From assembly GCF_018143015.1 (NCBI RefSeq), contig NC_054742.1, positions 14,987,632 through 15,051,631 on the forward strand: a stretch of DNA of 64,000 bases, read 5' to 3'. Both the position numbers and the translations under genes were made by a program. The stretch's first letter is position 1; the number at the start of each line of letters is the position of its first letter. The DNA is from Lytechinus variegatus (lineage: Eukaryota > Echinodermata > Echinoidea > Temnopleuroida > Toxopneustidae). This document shows, one piece after another, positions 11,754 through 22,821 of this stretch. The notes beneath the pieces are model-generated. The model was not told where the DNA came from. It searched no databases and saw only the letters and a program-made list of their open reading frames with translations.

Positions 11754-13600
11754 ATGGATCTTAATAAAATCCTTGCAATCATCAAAGAGGAAAACCTTTT
11801 GGCAGTACGCTTCGAGCAGACTGACACTAATGGGATCGCAAGGTCTAAGCTTGTACCTGCTAGACATTTTAAAACAAAGGCAACGGAAGGGCTGCAGTTC
11901 ATCCTCTGTCATCTATCTTTTGACGTTCAGCTAAACGTTGCCACCAATTCTGGCTATGCAGAGGAGATAGGTTATGGAGACGCTGCCACTTTTCCTATTT
12001 ACGACACGTTTCAAGTTCTTCCATGGTTGGAACGAACAGGTAATCTAAACCGAATCTTAGAGATAGTTTATTTCGATAATAATAATTGGTGCGTAAATCT
12101 AATCATAAATCCTTACTCATGAAAGTAATCAAACAGCTTATTAGGTTTTTACTTCCACGTAGTTTCTACCCTATGACATTAACCATAAACAGAATAATGT
12201 AAGGATGATCTGAAATGAGTTTTTTTTTCATTTAAACGCACATCTCCAAAGGTATTTCATTATCGAGGTTCGTCTCTGCATTTTGTCGACCAACTAACTA
12301 TAGGTCCAACACGGGGTATTAATTTTGGGCTTGTGGCACTTGACCGCCAGTATGGTCTCTGCCTTACGCCTAAACAGAAGAGGATTACTGAAAATCCATG
12401 AAATTTAAATTATGGTAATTATAGTAATCTTGCATTCTTGGATTTTGACTCCAAGTAAATTCAATTTCCTTGTACGTTATCACCTCTTGAATATGACTGT
12501 GTTGTTTATTTTTTATTTCGGTTCTTGTCATTTTGAATACAGGTCGAATCCTGATCGAGCCAACTTGGAAAGGTTCCGAAGTAGAGGGTCATCCAAGAGT
12601 TGTAGCTCGCAGACAGTTGGAGAAACTGAGGCAACTCGGTATATCTCTCTACTCAGCTCACGAACATGAATTCTACGTGGTGGATAAAGAAACAAAGAAG
12701 CCACTCAACGAAGATAAAAACGCACATTCTGCTATTCGAGATACACCATACCATAATCTTCTAAACAAGTTCATGGAATATCTTCCTAAGGTTGGTGTAG
12801 ATGTTGAGCATGTCGAGAATGAGTACGGGCCTGGTCAACTTGAAATCTCTTACAAACCTGCTTTTGGAATAAGTGCTGCTGATAATGCCCACACCTACAA
12901 GACATCTATCAAAGAAATTGCCATTCTAAATGGATATATGGCATCTTTCATGTCTAAGCCATATCCTAACAAATCTGGTTCATCTAGCCATTTCAATCAT
13001 TCTCTTTGGGATATCAATGAGAAAGTTCCACTCCTTTACGATGCAAACGATCCATTGTCTCTTTCTGAAACAGCTCAACACTGGATCGCTGGCATCTTAG
13101 CTCATGCTCCTGCCATCGAAGTTCTTATGGCTCCAACCGTCAATTGTCTCACCAGGGTCACCCCACACACATTTTCCCCAATCAACGCTACCTGGGGCTT
13201 CGACAACCGTACGTGTGATATCCGTGTAAAAATCAACGGTCCAGAAGGAACCTACATTGAACATCGCGCTGGAGCCGCTGGATGCAACCCATACCTATCT
13301 CTGGCTGCAACAGTTGCAGCTGGGATTGATGGCATTGTCAACAAGCTTAAATTGCCACCACAGGTCACTGGTGATGCCTGTGAAGAAGCCGATCTTCCTC
13401 CAAAAACAGCCAACCTCCCAACAAACATGGAGGACGCCCTCACTGCTTTGACCAACGATGAAACAATCTGTGATGCTCTGGGTAAAGATTTCATCAAATG
13501 CTTCACAGCGGTGAAAATTTGCGAAGCTAAGCAGGCGAGGGAAGCTGAAGCTAGAGGCGACAAAGATTGGGCCTTCAACTTCTATTTTGAATACTTGTAG
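11754..13600 (+). CDS. Lengsin-like class I glutamine-synthetase-fold protein, gene A
   Basis: Coding exons are 11754-12039 and 12543-13600, with a GT...AG intron of 503 bases in phase 1; they join as Thr95-Gly96 and give 447 residues, a normal length for the family. The N-terminal beta-grasp part carries DTNGIARSK. The catalytic fold shows EHEF (136-139), EYGPGQLE (189-196), GSSSHFNHSLW (241-251), NRTCDIR (317-323) and IEHR...NPYL (334-344), matching the metal-, nucleotide- and glutamate-binding strands of class I glutamine synthetase. The flap residue that is Glu327 in the Salmonella enzyme aligns with Phe306, six residues after the conserved Arg300, so ordinary glutamine synthesis is doubtful. 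Vertebrate lengsin is a lens protein of this family thought to be non-enzymatic; the role here is unknown. The ATG lies just after a splice acceptor, so a 5' non-coding exon is expected. Partner paralogue: 22822-25684. Confidence 0.93.
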
Positions 13601-13734
13601 GTTATTTGTTGTATGATATAGAACGGCAAATAGCTTCAGGGGTCAACATCTTCATTTGTACGCTATACTATTATGGGTTACTTGTTGAATAGAGGGAGAC
13701 AAAGTAGTAGTTGAAGGACGTAAAAAAATCGGAT

Positions 13735-14125
13735 GTAAAAAAAGAAAATAATTTCTTTTTAAAGTTTCGCTTACTTTCATTATGCACATTCTGCGTCGGT
13801 ATGCAAATGATGAGACTGATGACTGCATCCTCTCACTATTTCTTTGTATTTCATTGTGTGAATTATGAAAGTCTAATTTAAGTCTAATTTACTCCTCGTT
13901 GTCAGATGAAAACAAATAATTCCTCCCTGAACATGTAGAAAAGCATTGTTTAATACTATATGGTTCAGTCAAGTTGGTCCTTTTTGTCAAATCTGAAATA
14001 TTGTATAATTCAAACAACAAAAAATAAAAGAAATGGTGAGTGAGGGACATCATCAACTGTCTCATTTGCATGTCACTGAGTTGCGCGTATCACTTTTTTG
14101 GGGAAAATTAAGCGAAACATTAAAA
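13735..14125. mobile_element. Fold-back MITE fragment
   Basis: This shares the inner words of the fold-back family found at 26425 and 31518: GTCGGTATGCAAATGATGAG on the left, and CATTTGCATGTCACTGAGTTGCGC followed by inverted AAGCGAAAC on the right. The outer ends are missing or diverged, so it is a truncated copy. It lies directly downstream of lengsin gene A. Confidence 0.6.
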
Positions 14126-14375
14126 TTACCAGTCCTATAATAAGGGATGAATATAAATTTATGCAAGTTTCTTTTAGGAATGCCAAATCATGCGATCGAA
14201 CACAATTTCTAAAAATTTTCCATCTGGACCAAGTTTGATTTTGTCAGAATCGGAGCACCGTTAAAAAAGTAATATCTTAAATTGATTATTGGATCTAATA
14301 AATTTCACTTTAGAAATTCAATGAAGTTTTCAAGAAGCAGAAAGAAATATTTTGTCTCCCAATATTTGTTACCGT

Positions 14376-15786
14376 CAAGGGTGCCGGAAGCGGGGGGGGG
14401 GGGCAGGGGGGCACTTGCCCCCCCAAATAAAATTTTTGGGGGGCAAAACGAGATTTTGCCCCCCCCCAATGTGCCCCCCTGAAAGTAAAAAAAGGATAAA
14501 TTATTTAAGGACAAAAGCAAACGAAGGCACTTTTCTGCCTGAAAATTGTCATTTACATTGTCAAAAATGAAAAAAATTTGCCCCTGACGGGGCAAATACA
14601 TTATCATAGTAAGCCTCGCGTCTTTCGACGAATAGTTCCTCTGTGAAACATACCTTTGATAAGCCCCTTTTCCATCTTATTACAGTGTGACAACGTTTAA
14701 CCTTTTAATGAATACAGTTCAGACTATAATAGCGAATGGCAAATTGATAGTGGTCCACCAATTATTAGGTTTATAACTCCTTGATGCTGGCTGTGTCGTC
14801 TAACAAACGCGCGGTCGGCCAGAAACGCTCAGACCGGACCCGATATCACTTCCCACTCGAAAGCAACTTGAGATAATGTTTAGACATGAAAAAAATCAAA
14901 TCTGTGAAAGTGTCTTCTTGATCGGACTCATATTATCCGAGATATGAATAAAAATGTAAATAAAGAATATAAAAGAAAAAAATAAGCGTTACAGTACTGC
15001 TCTACTATAAAAAAAATCTTAAGATATTTTCACAGCCCCGTATTTTCCTCTATTCCTTTTCATTGGCATGACTGGAAGGCGTTTTGTCTGATACTATTTC
15101 AGCTCATATGATATAGCACTTATGTATTTTAGATTCCAAAACTTCTTCCCATTACCTGTTACTAATCAGATCGAGATGGCAGCTATGTTCTCTGGTTCAT
15201 CCCAGCTTTTGTTATTCATGGACGTTTGCAAAAATCTAAAAATAATCCGGGAGTGGGTGGGGCTGCAAGACCTAAATTTTCGAAGAAACTTAAGAGCGAG
15301 GGGGTTTGTGATGGGGTAGCTTAACAATTTTCTAGAATAAAATTGAAGGATTTCGTGCACACTTTTGGTGAATTTTGTGAATTTTGCCCTCTCGATCGGC
15401 GGCCCCGGCTGCGTACGGTCATGTTTGCCATCTTAAAGTCTTTAAAAGGCCTATATTACATTGGTTTGAAACAATTTCGTTTGCAATAAGGCTCGTAATT
15501 TGCTGGAACTGCGACCCTGATCATGAAGAAACACCAGTCTGGGTCAGAAGGGAGGAAACAGAAGGAGCAAAAAGAACTCCAAGACTGTTTAATTCTCAAG
15601 AAATTTATTTTTGAATGCTATTAGAAACGCAACTTTTATACTCCATTTTTACACAAAGACCTTACCAAGGGGGGGGAGTCCCACAGCCTCTCCCACTCGA
15701 TCGCTTCGGTATCTCACACTGTCAAAAATATTGTGCCCCCTTCGGGATTTTGCCCCCCCAAAACTGAAAGTGTTCCGGCGCGCCTG
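14376..15786. mobile_element. Non-autonomous hAT-like transposon (1.4 kb)
   Basis: The element is bounded by an 8-base direct repeat GTTACCGT (14368-14375 and 15787-15794). Its ends are inverted: CAAGGGTGCCGGAAGC on the left and, read in reverse, CAGGCGCGCCGGAACA on the right. An 8-base duplication with CA-starting termini is typical of hAT transposons. G/C homopolymer runs lie just inside both ends. No transposase could be recognised. The termini resemble those of two small MITEs at 17154 and 24828. Confidence 0.75.
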
Positions 15787-15794
15787 GTTACCGT

Positions 15795-16148
15795 TGTCGA
15801 TGTTTAATATTAAAATATTGATTAGAATATTACACATTTGTCAGTATACACTTCCGTTTTAGGTTGTATTCATTAAGTGAGAAATGTGTAAAATAAAACA
15901 TTTAGAATTCGGTGTAAAATATGGATTTGATAAGTTTAAAATATTGTTGACGTAATAAAAATGGATATGATGTCTTGTGCTAGAATGTAGATGTTTCCGA
16001 GAAACTATATCAATTATTCATTATAGTGATAATGATAACGTTGGTGAAATGATAGATAAATTATACACGTGTGGTTCAGGGTGATTTTTATCTCGTAATT
16101 TTGTTATTTTATGTTCGCATTCAAACGTTTAATACTATTGGATGAAGC
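15795..16148. other. No gene recognised; AT-rich
   Basis: AT-rich sequence without recognisable exons or repeat ends. Confidence 0.4.
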
Positions 16149-16887
16149 AAAAATATTGGGTGAAAATGCTCCATGGGGTAATGTGACCAACAGTCCAACC
16201 AACATTGGGGTTTTTTTTTTGGGGGGGGGCATTTTTATTTATCCAGTATGATGACAATTTTGCCCATTCTGAAGTAACTGCTGCTTATACTTTTTAACCT
16301 TACTGGACAATATTTTGATTTGATTTTTTATTTGATTTATTGTTTCACATTCCACAAAAACATACATCTAGAACATAATAATGAGAAGATGATGACAAAA
16401 ATACATAATTGTAGTGTTTTACAAGGAAATGCAATAAGCCAGTTCATGGTTAGCTCATGATCAACTTTTCTCATATGACCTTTGTGATTTTTCATTAGGA
16501 TAAGCACTATCATTTTCAAATGTACATGTTGCCTATTCAAATTCTAAGAACAAAAGGCGTTGTATAGACCAGATAACTAGAATAGTATATCAGGGATAAA
16601 GGTTTGGAAATCTGTTTTATTGTCTGCCTTTTGGCACATTTGACTATTGTTTAGGCTACTGTCAAATACCAGTGATTATTAAGGCTCTATTTATTACTCT
16701 TCAGCTTGGATGTGATAAAATGAATATTTTGAAAGGAACACATGAATAATCATCAAATCACAAATGCCTCTGTCGGTGAATTTGAAAGCCACCTTCATGC
16801 TTCATGGTTTATCTCAAATGACCTTTCTCTGCTCGTGCGCAGTTTGCAACCGTGAACAGGCTTATATCGTGAAATATGAGGAACCAA

Positions 16888-17124
16888 CACTGTTAAAACT
16901 GTGGTGTTAAAACTGACACCAATTGGTGTTAGTAAAGGACCACTCCCTGAGGTGTTAAAATTACACCCTAGAGATTGAACATAACACCAAAGAATGTAAA
17001 TGTAACAACCAAAGGTGTCGTAATAACACCTATAGGTGTAAAACTAACACCACCAATTTAACACCGGTGTAAAGTAACTGGTGTGGTCCTCTATACCGAT
17101 TAACACCACATTTTTTGCTGTGTA
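16888..17124. mobile_element. Palindrome-rich GGTGTTAA element
   Basis: About 237 bases are built almost wholly from TGGTGTTAA, TAACACC and their degenerate forms in both orientations, including TTAACACCGGTGTAA. The ends are inverted copies of each other: ACACTGTTAAAACTGTGGTG, and in reverse ACACAGCAAAAAATGTGGTG. No coding capacity. Likely a hairpin-forming MITE or foldback element; superfamily unknown. Confidence 0.65.
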
Positions 17125-17153
17125 TTAAAAGGCCAAACTTGTAGACATATAGG

Positions 17154-17268
17154 CATTGGCGGCGGAAACCAAAAATTTTAGGAGGGGGCAAGCAAAAAAA
17201 TTTTGACAAGCAAAAAAAAAAAAAAAAGAGGTTCGTCCCCCCCCCCCCCCCCGCTTCCGCCGCCTATG
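17154..17268. mobile_element. 115-bp hAT-like MITE
   Basis: An exact 8-base target duplication CATATAGG flanks the element (17146-17153 and 17269-17276). The termini are CATTGGCGGCGGAAACC and, inverted, CATAGGCGGCGGAAGCGG. The interior contains poly-A and a C run of about 16. It is the same family as 24828-24983 and a likely internal-deletion relative of 14376-15786. Confidence 0.85.
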
Positions 17269-17445
17269 CATATAGGTTCCCAGAAGAAAATGATCAAGGA
17301 TTAAAATCTCCTAATGCAATGAAGCGAGATAAATCAAATGAAAAATAATATGCTTCCCGCACTGTGTATTACTGCCCAAAAATGGTTGGACACGTAATTA
17401 CCCTCGTAGTGGTAAAATTTTTCCCAAATATCTTTTTTTACAGTG

Positions 17446-19320
17446 CAGGGATGGCGCTATGATACTTTCAAATTTTAAATGTGAGCTGACGACAAAAGGG
17501 CGATGTATGATAATGATAGGGTTATTATTGTAGCAACACTCTACCCATACCTCTTGTTTTATGATCTACTTTAATTTAGTTAAGTAACGGAAATAAATGT
17601 GATCTTAATTTTATTCTTGTAAAATACACTATACTTGTAAAAGTCGCCCCTATTCTATACTCTGCAACTGGAATGAAGTATGATACCTTCCAATGTTGTA
17701 TATATATCTGGTATAAAGCATCTATTTATATGCCTACATCTGGCATTTGATAGAGACAAAAGATGAGGTAACGAACAAAAAGTGGAACTTTCACTCCATG
17801 AGACGAAATAATCCATATAGTTTTTAGAAATTTTATGAACATAATTTTTTTTCTGGACCCCGCATTCTTTGTTCAATCGAAGAATTTGGGTTTTTCTTCT
17901 AATAATTTTGCCTTGTATAGTTTTCCCAAATTTTGCACGAGAAAATACATCGATGTAGAATTGTAGAGTAATTTGGTTCTGGAAATCACGAAAACGAAAG
18001 CAAGGGTTATTTTTTAATGAACAAAAACTTCACAACTGGTACTTAGGGCGTCAATGATTTTTAACTTTGATTAGTATGATAAAATGATTTCTAGTTATAA
18101 TGTAATTTAGAAGCCATTCTCATTTTTATTTGAGCTTAACACATATAGGCCTACGGTCTGGCTCAGCCTTTATATTAGAAGATTGTATTCTATGATTAAT
18201 TTTAATCAATGTTACGATTATCTTTTAACAGTTAGTTTTCACTACGCGTGAACATAATTATTATACAGTAAAAACTTTCAGGATTTCAGAAAGTCTGTAT
18301 ATATGACCTATTTCTTTTTTAATCTACCCTATCTGAAATATGAAAGTTTTTCATAACTGATATTTTTTCTTATACATGTATGATATTTTGTTGTTATAAT
18401 CATCCAGGGGTATTCAGTATGCCATTTTATATGACAATGACAAACTTATTGATAAGCCTATATGCATATGTCAATAAAGGAAATGCATATATACACGCCG
18501 GTCGTATTGGTAATATTGTAAAGCATCGGGTTCGGGTTGCCTCCCCGATATTCGGCATGTTCGGGCAAACTTTGGATGAATGGTCAGTGGTGTTTTTAAA
18601 GCTCTTCGATTCCCCCTGTTTGTCTCGCATACCCCTTCCAATTCACTCCTTACGAACGCCTTGTAAACTCCTTACAAACACCATGCCATGCACGTTTTAT
18701 ATTCACACCAGCATGAGACGTTAAAACTATATACATGTAGGGTTAATCCGGATAGACTCAGAAATCGAAGTGGAGAACGTCTGCGGTACTTAACTTCAGC
18801 TCAGCTGAATTGGCGAGAAATTGGCATGCATTGCACGATGGCAGATTGGTGCACATTATCCGTTACATTTCTATATTTAGGAGGCAATTAAGGCTACTTA
18901 TACAGTATAAAAGCACCTTTTATTATTATTATCATTATTTATATTTTATTGCTACATGCTCATTATGACCATCAGTAAAGGCTGAAGGGGTTAATTTATA
19001 AAATTTTGAATTGCAATAATCATGATTACACAACAAAAGGATAGTATCAAAGGAAAAAGGATAACATCATATACAAATATGCAATGATTTAATTGTGTCT
19101 AATCTTTAAATCTAGTTGCAAGAAAATAATTAGACTGGGAATGGGAAGAAAGGATTAAACACATTAAGAGAAGGAGAGAGAAAGGGTGCAGAATATGGAT
19201 TACAGAATAATTAAGAAAAATTGAAAGTGGGAGAGAAAGAGAGCGAAGGAAGGAGAAAACGAGAATTAAAAAAATCCTTTATCATGATTAAAAAATAAGT
19301 AAAAATCCACCCATCCTACT
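17446..19320. other. No gene recognised
   Basis: Mostly AT-rich. A moderately GC-rich patch at 18485-18680 has an open frame of 114 codons (18380-18724) with no recognisable domain and no splice context. Purine-rich runs lie near 19130-19270. Confidence 0.45.
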
Positions 19321-19323
19321 TTA

Positions 19324-19906
19324 AGGGATCCTCCAGGCTGAAGAATTTTTATTTCAATAAATAGAGTAAAATTCACAAAATAAAATGCTGAACTGAAATT
19401 TGATCAAAATCGGATAACAAAGTTATTGAATTTAAAGATTTGTCTTTATGACTGGGCTTTATGAATATTCATTAGGTGGGCTGATGATGTCATATCCCCA
19501 TGCACTTGCTCTGTTGTATTTCATTACATGAAATTGGGTTTATTCAACAATATTCTACCAAGAATTAAACAATTTGGATTGATATTTGATTGAGTGCATT
19601 ATATTGCGCAACTTATTTAATCATAATGGAGACACATCATTCACACATAAATGAAAAAATGAAACAATTATGATTTCATGTGATAACATAAAAAATGAAT
19701 GCGGGGATGTGAAATTATCAGCCAACCTGATGAATATTCAAGACGATATATACATATAGCTTTTTTTTAGATACATGTATTGATAAACTTTAAAATTCAA
19801 TAACTTCGCTATTTGCTATCAGATTTTGATGAAATTTTCAATATTTTGCTTTGTGAATTTTACTCAGTTTATTTAGATATAAATATTATCAGCCAGGAGC
19901 ATCCCT
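19324..19906. mobile_element. Fold-back MITE of the TTAA family, diverged
   Basis: The left end AGGGATCCTCCAGGCTGAAG pairs with the right end CAGCCAGGAGCATCCCT. The inner arms TGATCAAAATCGGATAACAA and TATCAGATTTTGATGAAATT are also inverted. TTAA precedes the left end (19321-19324); the right flank is TTTT. It belongs with 8554, 28804, 31518, 42107 and 45056. Confidence 0.65.
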
Positions 19907-19912
19907 TTTGAG

Positions 19913-20651
19913 AGTGTGCACGACAGTTGAAGTATTAATTTAAGAAATAGTTAAATTGATAATATAGAGACCAGACATTCAGTAAAAACAGTACTAAATC
20001 AATTACTTTCATTATTTTATTCTGCTCTACCTTTGACTTGTAACATGAGAAATCTGTTGATTTATAATATAGTCCAAGCTTTGCATGAAAATGAATAAAA
20101 CGATTGTCGTATATGGCCGCCGTATGGGAAATGTGCACTTGACTGCAACATACTAGACACATAATTCTAACATTCATAATGGTAAAAAAAATTATTTCAA
20201 TGGGAGTAATCCTTTCAGACTGCTGCTTTCAGTTTGCCCAGATATGCTCTGTTTTGGTGCAAAGCCATTTGTCACTCTGTACAAAAATGTCAGTGTCTGA
20301 ACATTCGAGCGTGAATAATATTTTTCTCCTGTTGTGTCCTCTGATAGAAAAAAAAACTGATTTCAAATCAAATTTTGACAGGCTTAGGAATGACGCGTTT
20401 TAAGCACCGTTGTGGTACTTTTCATTCAAAGTACAAAAAAAAGGAAAAAAAAAGGATAAAGTAGGCATTCCGTTATTAGGGGACAGAGATTTAAAAACAC
20501 AATTTTTCCAACCAACTTTGTGTTAAAAAAGAAAACCACGATAAACATGAATGTTGATGCAGAAGGATATCAAGAAATGTGCTGCATGCACACCCACACC
20601 CACACACTTTAAAAAATGAAGTGCTAATTAAACTACCTTTAAAAATATCAA
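19913..20651. other. No gene recognised
   Basis: AT-rich with A-runs near 20440-20455. No exon or bounded element recognised. Confidence 0.4.
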
Positions 20652-21760
20652 CAAGTGGAATGCCTCTGGCCGTCTCACCTGCATCACGCGTTTCAATATA
20701 GCAGCAGTGCTGACTTTGAATACTACTCTAACTCGCACAAGATGTTCAGTGATACATGGTTACTCTTATGTCCACTTTTTTATGAACTAGACCAATAAAC
20801 TTACAGAGATATGATGGTTATTCAACAAAAAAACCCCAACATAGCCAAAGTTCATTGACCTTACATGACCTTTGACCTTGATCATGTGACCTGAAACTCG
20901 AACAGGATGTTCAGTGATACTTGATTACTCTTATGTACAAGTTTCATGAATCAGATCCATAAACTTTCAAAGTTATGATGTTAATTCAACAGATACACCC
21001 AATTCGGCCAAAGTTCATTGACCTTTGACCTTGGTCATGTGACCTGAAACGCGCACAGGATGTTCAGTGATACTTGATTACTCTAATGTCCAAGTTTAAT
21101 GAACTAGACTAATAAACTTTCAAAGTTATGATGGTAATTCAACAGATACCCCCGATTCGGCAAAAGTTCATTGACCCTAAATGACCTTTGACCTTAATCA
21201 TGAGACCTGAAACTTGCACAAAATTTTCAGTGATGCTTGATTACTATTGTGTCCAAGTTTCATGAATCAGATCCATGAACTTTCAAAGTTATGATGGGAA
21301 TTCAACAGATATCCCCAATTCGGCCAAAGTTCATTGACCCTAAATGACCTTTGACCTTGGTCATGTGAAGTGAAACTCATGTAGGATGTTCAGTGATACT
21401 TGATTAAGCTAATGTCCAAGTTTCATGAACTAGGTCCATATATTTTCTAAGTTATGATGACATTTCAAAAACTTAACCTCAGGTTAAGATTTCGATGTTG
21501 ATTCCTCCAACATGGTCTAAGTTCATTGACCCTAAATGACCTTTGACCTTGGTCATGTGACATGAAACTCTAATAGGATGTTCAGTAATACTTGATTAAC
21601 CTTATGGCCAAGTTTTATTAACTAGGTCCATATAGTTTCTAAGTTACTAGTATGATGTCATTTCAAAAACTTAACCTCAGGTTAAGATTTGATGTTGACG
21701 CCGCCGCCGCCGTCGGAAAAGCGGCGCCTATAGTCTCACTTTGCTTCGCAGGTGAGACAA
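20652..21760 (-). mobile_element. 1.1-kb element with internal tandem units (GTCTCACCTGC ends)
   Basis: Read on the minus strand, the element starts GTCTCACCTGCGAAGC, then a GGCGGCGGCGGCGTC block, six or so diverged units of about 150-180 bases, and ends GCAGGTGAGACGGCCAGAGG...CCACTT. GTCTCACCTGC / GCAGGTGAGAC are inverted near both ends. Units carry CAAGGTCAAAGGTCAT and a TTCATGAAACTTGG segment. An almost full-length + copy lies at 48422-49522, with diverged copies at 50091 and 54131. No protein frame. Confidence 0.75.
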
Positions 21761-22821
21761 AAACAAAACGTTATACTTATATCCTTGACAAGCATTCCGT
21801 TAATTTGACCCCCTGAACAGCGGTTTATACAGCTGAGCAATCATGTGTATATGCACATTTGAGTTACATTTGTGCAGAGATGCAAATAAACGAACAATTA
21901 TGGAGTGATGAGTAAGTTTGCAATTAATTTGATTGCATGAAGATGGGATGAAATGTCAAGTTATAATCACTTCAAGAGATTTCACGACTTAGTTACTTAC
22001 AGGTAAAACAAATAAAATCACGTACGTTGCGTCGCAGTTTTAGAGCAAAAAGTACATCCTTTCTATACCATTTCAGTGCTTTTATACCCTCGCAAATTGG
22101 ACCGTAAACACATATGAATATAAACCCGTTACGTACCTAACGTGCCCACTCTTTAATTTTGTGTGTTTCTTTGGTCGCGCGTGATATCCACTCGTCAATG
22201 GAAGTGCCCCCCCCCCCCCGATTAAGGCCCTACATATTTTTTTTCCTAGAATGACACACTTACTTGTAAAATCAGGAAAAATAAAGATGTAACAAGCAAG
22301 ATGTCATAAGATTTTCAAATAAACGAGGGTATCTGATAAAATCATTTTGAGTATCAGATTTTGCCGCATTTGACTAATATAATACTTCCTATTCGCATTG
22401 CTCACTTCAATAAATCTACATGAGAATGCGTTTTTCAGACTGTATACAATTCATAAAGAAGTCAATTACGTGACATTAACCTCACCAATCACTATAAATA
22501 TGTATTATGTTGGAAATTTGGGCTCGCTCGGTTCTACAGCTTGTTCGTTAAACATACACACACAAAATCAGAAAAGAGAGTGACACAGAACAAAAACGAT
22601 CCAATTACATATTGATATCTGAACTTAATTTCTTAAAGGTGCATGCGAGGGGTGAGAATGAGCAATGTCATGATTGTCAGCACCGTCAAGAAGTTTGTCG
22701 GAAAATCTACCCCCCCCCCTATATATTTCCTAACGATGACTCTGCTACATTATTATCATAAAGGAGCTGAAGGTCAAATCTTTTTCGGTAGCTAGCTTTA
22801 GCCTTCTGATTAATAGGTAAC
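21761..22821. other. Intergenic region downstream of lengsin-like gene B
   Basis: No gene recognised. C runs lie at 22206-22219 and 22710-22719. No clear polyadenylation signal for the minus-strand gene ending at 22822 was identified. Confidence 0.4.

Larger units (their letters stand above)
16149..17445. mobile_element. Fold-back MITE split by later insertions
   Basis: The left half, 16149 to about 16305 (ATATTGGGTGAAAATGCTCC), and the right half, about 17345-17445 (CCCAAAAATGGTTGGACACG, ending ACAGTG), match the two halves of the continuous copy at 26213-26412. The roughly 1 kb between them holds other repeats (a 3' LINE-like tail near 16316, the element at 16888 and the MITE at 17154). 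The pieces look like one older element opened by younger insertions. Confidence 0.5.

Noticed and set aside
13252-13578. 108-codon minus-strand frame, and its partner 22844-23320 on plus
   Set aside because: Antisense shadows of lengsin exon 2; present in both only because the exon is duplicated.
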